From positions 55,616,681 through 55,680,680 of the forward strand of contig NC_054082.1 of the NCBI RefSeq assembly GCF_017562075.2: a DNA stretch of 64,000 nt. The letters are read 5' to 3'. The notes under the pieces are model-generated. The model had not been told where the DNA came from and ran no database searches. It was given only the letters and a program-made list of their open reading frames with translations. The position numbers and the translations under genes are program-made. This DNA is from Anopheles merus. Lineage: Eukaryota > Arthropoda > Insecta > Diptera > Culicidae. This document shows positions 36,511 to 47,369 of this stretch, piece after piece (position 1 is the stretch's first letter; each line of letters begins with the position of its first letter).

Positions 36511-37748
36511 ACAAAAACTGGTTTAAATGCACTAAAATCAAAAATAAAATTGCCTCAAAATACGTCAAATATCCATAGAAAAAATTAAACCTCCACAGTA
36601 TCGCTGGTTTGCATAAGAGGTATATATTGTTATTCACAGCATGCAAAATATTGTTCCACATCGATCTGAAATTTCATGTCCATTATAATGATTTTTAATA
36701 TCTACAGCATGATTTTCAACACGTCTCAAGCTGGATTTGATAGTTCTTTGTTATGTGTTGAAACTGAAATTACATTTTGAAACAAATAAACCATTTCACA
36801 GGTATTGAAAATCATCTATGTGGTGAATAACAATGTTTCACTTCAAACTGGCTTGGAAAATCCTGTAATAAACCCTGCATGTTCTAACGGTATAAAGCGT
36901 CATTTAACCGTCATTTAAGCAGTGGATTGATGACATCCGCACAATGTATTATTGGGTGTTCCTTTTTTTGTTACCCGTAACGTCATTTTGCTAAATGGGA
37001 ACATCATCTTTCACTCCATGAATTAGCTCAAATCAATTATTCTGCATACTTCTTGCAAGAAAAACAGCCATAGAAAATTACAAGGCATTTTGGGTAAGTT
37101 TGGTACGTTTTTTACAACTTTTTGTAGTGCATTTTTATCATTAATAAAACAACTATCAGGCCTGTTATATATCCTCTCAAATGGTGCGGTAATTGATAAT
37201 CGTTATCAATGATTCACAAAATGGGTATAAGAATGCGTACAACAGTTGAACAGAATAGTCACCATTTTGCTAGGATTTAAAAATTTACGCCATTTGGTAA
37301 TTTATTTTTGCCTAATATCGCCTGGATAAGCATAGAACTAAATACGCTAAAAGAGTAAAGCAAAAAAACGAATTGCGTAGCAACAGTAAGTAGGTTGTTC
37401 TCACTATACTACGTTGCGACACAAACAAAGAAGGTACAGGCAAAGGGAATCCAGTTGTTATTCTGTTATGAACTACTGATAGCAAGGTTGGGAGTTATTT
37501 TCCAATTTCACGATAGTGCTGGTGAGTTAAAATAATTGCATTCTTATCTCTTTTACCGCCTACTTTGGATTATCTCCGTTCGTTCTTAAGGGTCGCTTTG
37601 TTGATGTTTGCTGATTCATCAAATGAATAAAAGCGGCTTCATGAACAGTTGATTTCATTAGATCACATTTACCGTCTGTGCGTTTTCAGATTTACTTAAC
37701 AATTGTTAAAAACCATTATTTTTCCTGTTCCTGGTTTTTTATAGGAAA
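36511..37748. other. Intergenic and upstream region of canonical cathepsin B
   Basis: No coding gene is seen. The end carries the promoter element described separately, and probably a 5' UTR intron: GTGAGT at about 37521 and a TTTTTTATAG acceptor just before the ATG. Confidence 0.6.
37193..37231 (+). promoter_or_regulatory. GATA palindrome and TATA box of the cathepsin B gene
   Basis: A perfect palindrome TTGATAA-TCG-TTATCAA (37193-37209) places two GATA sites head to head. A TATAAG box follows at 37226-37231. The translation start is over 500 bases downstream, which fits an untranslated first exon and an intron. GATA factors commonly drive insect midgut genes; the use here is inferred. Confidence 0.55.
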
Positions 37749-38762
37749 ATGCTGTTCCATCTGGTGCTCATAGCGCTTGCCGCTGTCGGCACGAATGCGG
37801 CCGCTGGTGGTAGTAAAAAGTACCCACTCTCTTCCAAGTTCATCGAAGAAATCAATACCAAAGCTACAACGTGGCGTGCTGGTCAAAACTTTCACCCCGA
37901 CACGTCGCTTACATACATCCGAGGGCTGATGGGCGTTCATCCCGATGCGGACAAATTCCGCGAGCCTGAAATCCTGCACGATCTGACCGATGGTGACGAT
38001 CTACCGGAGAACTTTGACTCTCGCGAACAGTGGCCTAACTGTCCGACGATCCGGGAAATTCGCGATCAGGGCTCGTGTGGCTCTTGCTGGGCATTCGGTG
38101 CTGTGGAGGCCATGTCCGATCGGGTGTGCGTTGCCTCCGGAGGCAAGATCCATTTCCGTTTTTCGGCCGAAGATCTCGTTTCGTGCTGCCACACCTGCGG
38201 CTTTGGTTGTAACGGAGGATTCCCTGGCGCTGCCTGGAGTTATTGGGTCCGGAAGGGTCTGGTCAGTGGAGGCCCGTTCGGTTCCAACTTGGGCTGTCAG
38301 CCATACGCCATTGCGCCGTGCGAACATCATGTCAACGGAACGCGCCCTTCGTGTGAGGGAGAAGGTGGCAAGACGCCCAAGTGTGTAAAGAAATGCCAGG
38401 AAAGCTACAACGTGCCTTACCAGAAGGATAAACGCTTCGGTGCTTCCTCCTACTCGATCGCTCGCCACGAAGCACAGATCCAGAAGGAAATCATGACGAA
38501 CGGACCGGTAGAAGGTGCGTTTACCGTTTATGAAGATTTGCTGCACTACAAAGAGGGGGTTTATCAGCATGTGACGGGCAAAATGCTCGGCGGTCATGCG
38601 ATTAGAATTCTAGGCTGGGGCGTTGAAAATGGCACCAAGTATTGGTTGATTGCTAACTCCTGGAACAGCGACTGGGGCGATAATGGATTCTTCAAGATCC
38701 TTCGCGGTGAAGACCATCTCGGTATCGAAAGCTCCATCTCGGCTGGTTTACCGAAGCTGTAA
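37749..38762 (+). CDS. CtsB: Cathepsin B (canonical cysteine protease)
   Basis: A single-exon frame of 337 residues, the usual cathepsin B length. It has a signal peptide (about 1-18), a propeptide containing FIEEINTKATTWRAGQNF, and a mature enzyme from about LPENFDSREQW (85). The catalytic triad is present: Cys113 in QGSCGSCWAFGA, His283 in GGHAIRI and Asn303 in NSW. The occluding loop has the His193-His194 pair in EHHVNGTRPSC, which gives dipeptidyl-carboxypeptidase activity. The conserved CNGGFPGAAW region is intact. It is probably a lysosomal or secreted gut protease of blood-meal or vitellogenin digestion. The GAAA preceding the ATG follows an intron acceptor. A polyadenylation signal AATAAA lies at 38914. 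It faces tail to tail with the next cathepsin-like gene. Confidence 0.96.
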   Translation: MLFHLVLIALAAVGTNAAAGGSKKYPLSSKFIEEINTKATTWRAGQNFHPDTSLTYIRGLMGVHPDADKFREPEILHDLTDGDDLPENFDSREQWPNCPTIREIRDQGSCGSCWAFGAVEAMSDRVCVASGGKIHFRFSAEDLVSCCHTCGFGCNGGFPGAAWSYWVRKGLVSGGPFGSNLGCQPYAIAPCEHHVNGTRPSCEGEGGKTPKCVKKCQESYNVPYQKDKRFGASSYSIARHEAQIQKEIMTNGPVEGAFTVYEDLLHYKEGVYQHVTGKMLGGHAIRILGWGVENGTKYWLIANSWNSDWGDNGFFKILRGEDHLGIESSISAGLPKL

Positions 38763-39262
38763 ACGATTGGCTGCAAAGCGCATCGAAGGAAAGGAGTTCA
38801 GTACATTCCGGCATAAACGAGGTAAACAAGCAAAAACTGCGCAAATAGCGTATTAGGTACAAGAGACTGTTGTAATACAACCCTCAACATGTTTCTTTCT
38901 TTTACATCCCAAAAATAAAATTCATCATTTCTTTTTGTAAAATTACGTATGCCTTTATGGTTTTGGAAAATGGGATTTTTAAATTTGAAGAGAAAGAAAT
39001 TTTATTCTGTATTTATTGATTTGTTTCCGATGCTTCCAGTTGCTCTTCAATGATTGCTGGCAATCGAAGTTGTTAAGATCGCATTGCAAGTGAGAACACA
39101 CGCTCATTTTATGTCAGCTGTAAGACTAATGGGTTAACGTTGGTTAGAACAGAACATAACAAACATACGACAAGTTAGAACAGTTTTCCAATATTGAAAC
39201 AAAAAACCATTCTTTCTCTAGGATCGCAGTTGTGCACGGGCCGTCTTATGGAAACCGCTGGA
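38763..39262. other. Convergent 3' untranslated spacer between two cathepsin genes
   Basis: It contains AATAAA for the upstream gene (38914-38919) and inverted TTTATT (AATAAA on the minus strand) at about 39001 and 39012 for the downstream gene. No other gene is seen. Confidence 0.7.
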
Positions 39263-40267
39263 CTAAATCAAGGGCAATCCAGTAATGATCTTCGACTCAA
39301 TTCCCAGGTGGTTGGAACCGCGAACGAACTTAAAGTAACCATGGTCGCCCCAATCGTCACCGTACGAGTTCGCTATCAACCAGTACGGGATTCCACCATC
39401 CCTGCCCCAACCGATTATGCGTACCGCATGCTTTCCTATCTGTTCACCATACACATGGCGATACACTCCGGACTTGTACAACAGCACATCCTCATATACA
39501 TCGAAACCCGCCTCCACTGGCCCATTGGTCATTATTTCGTACCGTATAGCACGCTCGTCTCGAGGCACACTGTATGCCACCTTGCCGAATAGCTTGTCCT
39601 TTGAATAGTGCCGATCGACGCCATCTCGGCAGTGGTGTGTGCACTTGGGCGAAATCTCCACATGGCAGTCGTTGAATGGGTATTCGCACGGCTTGAACGG
39701 ATATGGTTTGCAACCGTCCGTGGAATTGTAAGCACCGCCGCTCACCAGCCCTGCATCCACCCAGTACTGGAAGCTAGTTCCGTCCAGGAAGCCTCCATTA
39801 CATCCGTTGCCGCAGTCCACACAACAGCCCATGAGGTCCTCTGCGGCCAGCGCCACGTTGATAGTTCCGTTGGAATGGATGCAGACACGGTCGGACATGA
39901 CACTGGCTGCTGCTACAGCCCAGCACGATCCACAAGTGCCTTGATTGCGGATGGCACGCAGCGATTCGCAGTTGGGCCAGTGGTTTCGTGCGTCGAACGA
40001 TTCCGGAATATCGACATCGTAGACGTACTCGTACCGTCTGATCGGCACCTTGAAGCCTGTTCTGCTTTCTCCGATGCCCTTTAGCGACCGGAAGGCATGA
40101 AAGTGCACGTTTGATTGAAAGTTTGTGTCCGGTTTCCAGGTCCGAGCCCGGGCGAGCACCCTGCGCAGAAAGTCGTCGTTGAACGGATCCTGACCGTGAC
40201 GGTCGACACTCGACACTAGACCATTGGCCAACACCACAGTTAGTAGAATCAACACCTGTAGTCTCAT
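39263..40267 (-). CDS. Cathepsin B-like protease lacking the occluding-loop histidines
   Basis: A single-exon frame of 334 residues with a signal peptide (about 1-19), a propeptide with FLRRVLARARTWKPDTNF, and a mature start near IPESFDARNHW (about 87). The active site is complete: Cys115 in QGTCGSCWAVAA, His280 in GKHAVRI and Asn300 (NSY rather than NSW). The occluding loop reads CEYPFNDCHVEISPKC, shorter and without the His-His pair, so carboxypeptidase activity is probably lost and endopeptidase activity favoured. It belongs to the same local family as the two other cathepsin genes in this window. Confidence 0.94.
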   Translation of the reverse strand: MRLQVLILLTVVLANGLVSSVDRHGQDPFNDDFLRRVLARARTWKPDTNFQSNVHFHAFRSLKGIGESRTGFKVPIRRYEYVYDVDIPESFDARNHWPNCESLRAIRNQGTCGSCWAVAAASVMSDRVCIHSNGTINVALAAEDLMGCCVDCGNGCNGGFLDGTSFQYWVDAGLVSGGAYNSTDGCKPYPFKPCEYPFNDCHVEISPKCTHHCRDGVDRHYSKDKLFGKVAYSVPRDERAIRYEIMTNGPVEAGFDVYEDVLLYKSGVYRHVYGEQIGKHAVRIIGWGRDGGIPYWLIANSYGDDWGDHGYFKFVRGSNHLGIESKIITGLPLI

Positions 40268-42275
40268 TTTCCATTCACCGTTTGAACTACCTTTGAACGG
40301 GGAAAAGGTGTTGCGGCTAGAAAAGATGGAACAAGAGTGTAATGCGAAAAAGGTAGCATCTCAATCTGAGAATGCTAATCATTATCAATGATCGAATGAA
40401 AAGGGTCAACATCCGGAATGTTTAGAAACTAAGTCTTCAATAAAGAGTGTTCGTTGAAAGTGTTGAGCGCAGCTGCTTCTGTTGAGTTTGTGGTAGTAGG
40501 AGCGGTCAACCGTCTTTCGCACGTTATTTCACAACCATGCAATACTTGCGCCGGATCTTGTACTACCTAAACAATATTAATGTGATGTTACGACTTTCAT
40601 TTTGATTCATACCTTCTCATTTATCGTATAAAAGAAAGGCTTAAATAAATGCGGAAATTTACAAGCAAGTAGTGTAATTCAAGATAGACAGCACACCAAT
40701 CGCTTTTTGAATAAATGAATGGAAACATAAACATTAACACACATGCATCATTGCAATATTTTAACTTACTTAACAGAAAGATAAAAAAAAAACAATTAAA
40801 TTTGAAAACAATAACGGCACATATAAAATTTGGATTGAGTAATTATGGCATACACAGTGGCGCTCTGACGGTCACACACACCTGACAGTTCGTATAACAC
40901 ATGCAAGGTGCGTATAGGTGAGCAGTGCTCCACATTTTGTTAATCACGAATAAACATAATAAAAACATTACATGTCACGAATGGAATCAACCATTTCATC
41001 GCTATAAAAAAGACCGTTGTTTTAATTAGTAATCTGTTTGGGATTCTCCTTTGAATGCCTAGAAAACAATACATTTTAAATAGTTTAGAAAAGAGGCGTG
41101 ACGTACGGTGAAGCAGCATGCATGATGGCGGCACCGAAAATCACTTTTTGACAACTTGTTCTTTTGTCCACACCTTGGTTCGCTCCAAAAATTTGCCTGA
41201 ATGCACAAGCTATTGCGGCGATAGGAGGAGTAAAACATTTACCACACACTGCGGAAAAACAAGCAATTGTCGAAGTTAAAATTTCCCAGCATCTTCGTGC
41301 GACGTACGAGTGAAGGGCGAATCTTAACCCGGTTCGACTAGGGCCATAGTTCGATGAAGTGACGCTATAAAGTGTACGTGAATTGGGAAACATCAAATTC
41401 CGTCTTTACACGAAAAAACAGGACTACAAAAGAACGTAGCGCTGTGCTTATCTGGAACGGCAAAGCCGACTGTAGTACCAATGTTCGGAAAAGTTGGTAA
41501 CAAATATGCTACCTTAAAGCTAGAAGTATTCTTTAGCAATTGGCGAATGACTATTGATGTTTTCTTTTCTGTATAAGGAGCCTCTGTAGCAGAACTAGCC
41601 TCTTCATCTGCCGGTAATATGAATTGTCATTACATGGGCCTCTGTCATCGTCGATGGCGGTGTTGATTGCGAAGCTTCGATTCGTATATCCACTTTTTTA
41701 CGCCGGTGCTAGGAAAATTGGCAAACTGAAATCAAACAAACAGAAGTTTGTCAGTACATTACGATGGCCAATTCGTTTGGACCGTCTTAAATCGGCGTTG
41801 CTTTGCTTCTACGTTTTCTTACATCTTGCTGCAGCACATTGGATGCATTATTATTTGCAAAAGATCGTCAGAGTTGTTTTCATTGATAGAAACTAGCATC
41901 ACAAGACGCGTGTTGGGAAAAACATGCAGTTTGGCGCATTCACATACACACCCACCGTCGACGACTTGGTTGATTGAGAGGACTTCAAGCTAGGTTTCGG
42001 AAATTTCCCTGCGGAGAGATTTGTATGTGTGTCGTAAAGCGTGTTTGTGTTGCTTTGCATAGCGCAATTGGGGTTATATTGTGGCAATCCAATATCAGCG
42101 GTTTCAAGATAGACGTTCTAGTTGATGTGCATTTAACAAACAAAAAAGTTTCGATTGTGACCGCAACTTGTTTATTACATTTTACCAGGACAAGCAATAA
42201 TTTGACAACCAATCAAAACCCAGCGACTGATAATCTTGTGCCCGTACGTACCGAAAGCATCTAAATTTGAATACA
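40268..42275. other. Divergent intergenic region between the cathepsin-like gene and exportin-7
   Basis: No coding gene is recognised. It holds the cathepsin-proximal GATA element (described separately), a TATAAAA-containing AT-rich segment and the probable promoter and untranslated leader of exportin-7 just before 42276. Confidence 0.6.
40378..40392 (-). promoter_or_regulatory. GATA-type element upstream of the third cathepsin gene
   Basis: ATCATTATCAATGAT lies about 110 bases upstream of the ATG. The core TTATCAATGAT is identical to the right half of the element upstream of the canonical cathepsin B (37203-37213). No clear TATA box was found between it and the gene. Confidence 0.45.
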
Positions 42276-45200
42276 ATGGTAAGTTGGCGAACGCAGCGTA
42301 TGTAAGAATGGAGCTATTTACGATCATGAACTTTTTTTACAGGAGCCAGAGCTGCTTGAGATATTGTGCAAGCAGTTCTACGAATCCCAGGACGCCCAGT
42401 TGCGAGTGGAGGCAGAAAAGGCATTGTACCATTTCCAGGATGATCCCGAAGCACTGTCCAAATGCCAAACGTTGTTGGATCGAGCCAACTCGAGCTTCTC
42501 GCAGCTGTTTGCCACCACCATCCTGACAAAGCTGGTGACGAAGAACATACAGGTGCTGCGGATGCAGCAACGGGTCGACATACGGAACTACGTGCTGAAC
42601 TATTTAGCCACCCGGCCGAATCTGCAACCGTTCGTTATTCAGGCCTTAATATCGCTGCTGGTCAAGATCACCAAGCTGTGCTGGATCGATATGTATGAGC
42701 AGGAGTACGTATTCCAAAACATCCTGCAAGATGTGAAGGAGTTCCTGGGCGGATCGGTGGACCACTGCGTGATTGGAGTACAAATTCTGTCCCAACTTAC
42801 GGTGGAGATGAACCAACAATCGGAATCGGCATGCAATCTCACCTTTCCCAAGCATTTGCGCATCACCAGCCTGTATCGCGATAAGATGTTGTACGAAATC
42901 TTCATCTTAGCATGCACGTTGCTCAGCCAGGCAAAGGATAGCGTTTGCAAGAACTTAAACTGTCTGGATGAAGCCCAGCAAGGCTTGTTCACGCATCTGC
43001 TCGAGCTAGCCCGGAACTGCTTGAGCTATGATTTCGTCGGCGCCACGGCCGATGAGTCGTCGGATGATATAGCTACCGTGCAAATTCCGACCAACTGGCG
43101 GCCAGCATTTTTGGACTCGGAGTCTGACTCCCTGAAACTATTCTTCGATCTGTATCACATGCTGCCAACGCGTTTGTCCAGCCTGGCACTATCCTGCCTG
43201 GCACAGATCACTTCGATTCGACGCTCGATTTTCAGCAACTCGGAGCGCATCAAATTTCTCACCAAGCTAGTGAAAGGAGCCACGGACATCCTAAAAACGT
43301 CGCACGGGCTGAGCGATCCCGACAACTACCACGAATTTTGCCGATTGTTGGCTCGCTTAAAATCCAACTACCAGCTCAGTGAGCTGGTCATAGTGGAAAA
43401 CTATCCAGAAGCAATTCAATTGATCGCAAAGTTTACCGTACAATCGTTGCAAATGTGGCAGTCAGCGCCGAATAGTATTCATTACCTATTGTCACTGTGG
43501 CAACGATTGATTGCCTCCCTTCCGTACGTAAAATCGCCGGAGCCGCATTATTTGGAAACTTACACCCCGGAAGTGACGAAAGCTTTCATAACGTCTAAGC
43601 TGGACGCCGTTCCTGTGATTGTTCGCGAAGGGCTCGAAGATCCCGTGGATGACACGGACATGGTGCAGCAGCAGCTGGAGCAATTTGCTACGATTGGTCG
43701 TTGTGAGTACGATAAAACGTGTGCACTGCTAGTGCAACTTTTCGATCAAACGGCCAATCGCTACCAGGAGATACTGTCCAGCCCATCTACAGCAAATCAT
43801 ATTGATCTACAAATTTGCGAGGGACAGCTGACCTGGTTGGTGTACATCATCGGAGCATCAATCGGAGGCCGAATCGCGACACCTTCGTTCGACGATCATG
43901 ATGTGCTGGAGTGTGACATCATTATACGAGTGTTGCAACTGATGACGCTAACCGATTCGCGGTTGCCCCAGTGTGGATGCGAAAAGCTGGAACTAGCCTT
44001 CATGTACTTCCTAGCGCATGTACGCAAAATCTACATCACAGAGCACATGCAGAAGCTAAAAATGTTTCCCCGCTTGTCCGAGATTCTGGGAGTGAGCGAT
44101 GACGACATGACAATGCTCACGGTCACTAGCCGTAAAATGTAAGCTGAAGCTACGCAACGCTTCTCACTGCGGTAACTTTTCGCTATTGTGATTAATTGTT
44201 TGCTCTTTCTAATCGTTTCAGCATCACAAACCTCAAATACTTAGGCAATTCCGAAATGGTGCTGCGGAAAACGCTTGCTTTGCTGAACGATCTAACATTA
44301 ATCTGCTCTTCCGTACGAAAGCTCATTAAATTAGATGAAATTCAGTTCATGCTAAACAATCGTACGGTAAGCGTTGTGGTTCGGAATGTTAATCATGCAA
44401 AAAGAAAAATACACTCTAATATGTGTGTACCTTTCGTTTTCCAGCGCGAGCACTTTTCATTCCTAGGTTCCGGTACAGTAGCAGCAACGCGATGTCGCAG
44501 TATGTTCTATACATGCCTTGGTCGTTTGTTGATGATGGATCTCGGTGAAGATGTTGAGCGCTTCAACACATTCATGATGCCGCTGACGAAAACGATCGAA
44601 AATATAATCATGATGAATTTTCCAAGCGAGGAAGCGAAGAAAGAGCTGATTGGACTATCACGAGATCTTCGAGGATTGGCGTTAGCGTTTAATGCAAAGA
44701 TGCCGTACATGATGCTGTTTGATTGGATGTAAGTGTAATCGTATCAAGATCCTTGATTCTTCAAGGGGCAACTGTGTATTACATGACTTCTGTGATCTGT
44801 TTTTTAGCTATCCAGACTATTCGCCTATTTTAATCCGTGCCGTACAAATGTGGGCCCACGATCCTACGGTTACAACACCAGTGCTGAAGTTGTTCACAGA
44901 GCTAGTCTACAACCGATCGCAGCGATTGCTGTTTGATGTCTCTAGTCCAAACGGCATTCTGCTATTCAGAGAAACGTCCAAACTGATCTGTTGCTATGGT
45001 GAGGAGACGCTCATCCCCTCCATTGGATTTCATGACCCGTTGCCTCTATTTCATGCTCCACTCCACAGGTGAAAGTATGCTGTCGCTCAATGTTCCCAAG
45101 GAGCAGATGTACCCAATGAAGCTGAAAGGTATTTCGGTGTGCTTTCAAATGCTGAAACAAATTCTCAGCGGAAACTACGTCAATTTTGGCGTCTTTAAGT

Positions 45201-47369
45201 TGTACGGAGACAACGCACTAGATAACGTTCTTAACATGACCGCTAAGCTGATATTGACCATCCCGCATGAGGATATACTGGTAAGCATTATGGCCAGAGA
45301 GCATTTTGAGTGCGAAAGTAAAAACTTATATTTTCCCTACAGGTTTATCCGAAGTTGTCGCTATCGTACTACACACTCATACAGTGCTTAGCCCAGGATC
45401 ACATCTCATACCTGTCAACGTTAGAACCACCCTTATTTTTGTACATTCTAGAGAGTATATCCCAAGGATTGAATGCACTAGGTAGGTTGTAGAAAGCAAT
45501 GCGCTTTATAAAACGATACATTATCTGCATGGGAAAATGGTTCTTTTTTACAGAATCCGTAGTTTGTTCATGCTGTTGCCAAACCTTGGATCATATTGTA
45601 ACATACATTTTCAAGCAGCTGCAACTGAATGGTAAGTACATGTTTTGGTTTTTCGCAACCTTCTTAATTTAGAAATTGAAATAATTTTGTTAACTTCGTA
45701 ATGTTCTTCGTGATGTTCTACAAAAAATTATAAGTCTTGGCGTCTTTTTCTTCCTTCTGCAAAACGATAAAAATATAGAGAAAAGTTCAAGAAAACTTCT
45801 ATAATATCTAAAACAAACAAGAGCATATTAAAAAAATGTCGTGATTACTGCATTGCATGTAAAATATTGATGATGTCGTGAAACATTACTACTAATTGAA
45901 CAACCGTTTGGTCAATTCCGATTAATTTGAAGTGAATAAGAACAATGGAGGCATATGTGCACATGTTAGTGTGCTAACAATAGATACTACACATATTAAT
46001 TATGTTTTATTCTTTAAATAATTATTTCATTACTTACACATTGGCCATGCATTTTTTATATCCATTATTCATTGATCCACTTGTTTACATTTCCACAATT
46101 TGGATTGTTTTTTTTGTCAGAGAAATTAGTTAATCGTAGTTAAAATTTGTTGGCAATACATTTTGCCATGCAAAAAAAAAAACATGATTGAGAAGAGGTG
46201 CAGGTACAACGTACGGGTAAAGGCTCTTTTAGCCCTGCTGAAATGTCCAAGAAACAGACGCAAAAGGGAAAAAAAGAAAAAAATATTCACCCAGTTAGGT
46301 TCCACCGAGATTTGAACTCGGATCGTTGGATTCAGAGTCCAAAGTGCTAACCATTACACCATGGAACCTTGTTGCGAAGGGCCGATTTATATCGATATAG
46401 AAACAAAAGACGTCACCTGCTCATTGATTTTGCATTATTTGTCTGCATACTACAAATATCTAAATATTCTTGCATTAATCCAAACTTTTCAATTTAATTA
46501 TTTGTCATTTTTTTCATACCAGTTTCAACATTCCCGAATAAGAAGCATCGCCAGGCAGTACCACCGGAAAACAACATGTTTCTAAAAGTAATGGAACTGC
46601 ATCCTGAAATCCTGCAGGGTTTGCTCTCGACCATGATGAACATAGTAATGTTTGAAGACTGTAAACATCATTGGTCCATGTCCCGGCCTTTGCTAGTGCT
46701 AATACTACTTTACGAGGATTGTTTTCGGTAAGTATGGTATGACAAAAAGCCATAGCATTAAAAAGTTATTGGGTTTTTAATAAGGGAGAAGAAGAAGCAG
46801 TTTTAATGGTATTTCTTCATCTTCATTTAAACTTTTCAGTCGAATTCGTGAAACGGTCATTCAATCACAACCTGTGGCGAAGCAACAGAATATGGCACGT
46901 CTTTTTGAAATGCTGATGGATGGTATCGAGCGCAACCTGCTCATTCAGAACCGAGATAAGTACGTTTTATTGTTAAATATATTGATTTCCACGTTTCTAT
47001 CGAGTGAACGTTCCGCCAATGCCTCGTCCGGCACCAAAGGCTATGAATCCCAAGTAGAAATATTGACCGTAGCGCAGTGAAAATGTCTTGAAGTGTGAAT
47101 GTGCCAGCGGCCAACGTGTTTAACTTTATCCACTTTGAGATGTCAGTCACATTTACCCTTAACTCACACTAATAATCTCTTTCCAGATTCACACAAAACT
47201 TGTTGCAGTTCCGTCGAGACATAAACGCATCTCTTAAGATCACTCCACAGCCTAACTCTACGGCCAATGAAATGGTAAGAAGCTTGTGGCAGGAAACAGT
47301 ATTGATTTAGCTGAGCATTGTGTTTGTTTATAAAATATGCTTTACTATTGTCTGTTTTAGGATGATTAA
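42276..47369 (+). CDS. XPO7: Exportin-7 (RanBP16)
   Basis: Twelve exons: 42276-42278, 42343-44138, 44222-44366, 44445-44728, 44808-44998, 45069-45280, 45343-45481, 45554-45631, 46523-46727, 46840-46959, 47187-47274 and 47361-47369. Every junction is GT-AG and the total is 3270 nt, 1089 residues, close to the roughly 1087 of vertebrate exportin-7. It is a HEAT-repeat karyopherin-beta that exports proteins such as p50RhoGAP and histones in a RanGTP-dependent way. Supporting motifs are ELLEILCKQFYES, an importin-N region with ANSSFSQLFA, the IGVQILSQLTVEMNQQ helix, YVNFGVFKLYGDNALDN, and FEDCKHHWSMSRPLL near the C-terminus. The start codon is alone in exon 1, directly followed by the GT of the intron. 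Exon 2 (1.8 kb) encodes more than half of the protein. Confidence 0.96.
45632..46522. other. Exportin-7 intron 8, host of an antisense tRNA
   Basis: The longest intron of the gene. It contains the tRNA-Gln on the opposite strand; the rest is AT-rich with no other feature. Confidence 0.8.
46297..46368 (-). tRNA. tRNA-Gln (anticodon CTG)
   Basis: On the minus strand, GGTTCCATGGTGTAATGG starts a full cloverleaf. It has a 7-bp acceptor stem (GGTTCCA/TGGAACC), box A TGGTGTAATGG, an anticodon loop CTCTGAA reading CTG, a T-arm with GTTCAAATC (box B) and a 72-base length with a T discriminator. It lies inside an exportin-7 intron, antisense to that gene. Pol III transcription would run against the host gene. 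Confidence 0.96.

Noticed and set aside
41085..41396. 103-codon minus-strand frame upstream of exportin-7
   Set aside because: No family resemblance, no splice context, and located in AT-rich intergenic DNA.
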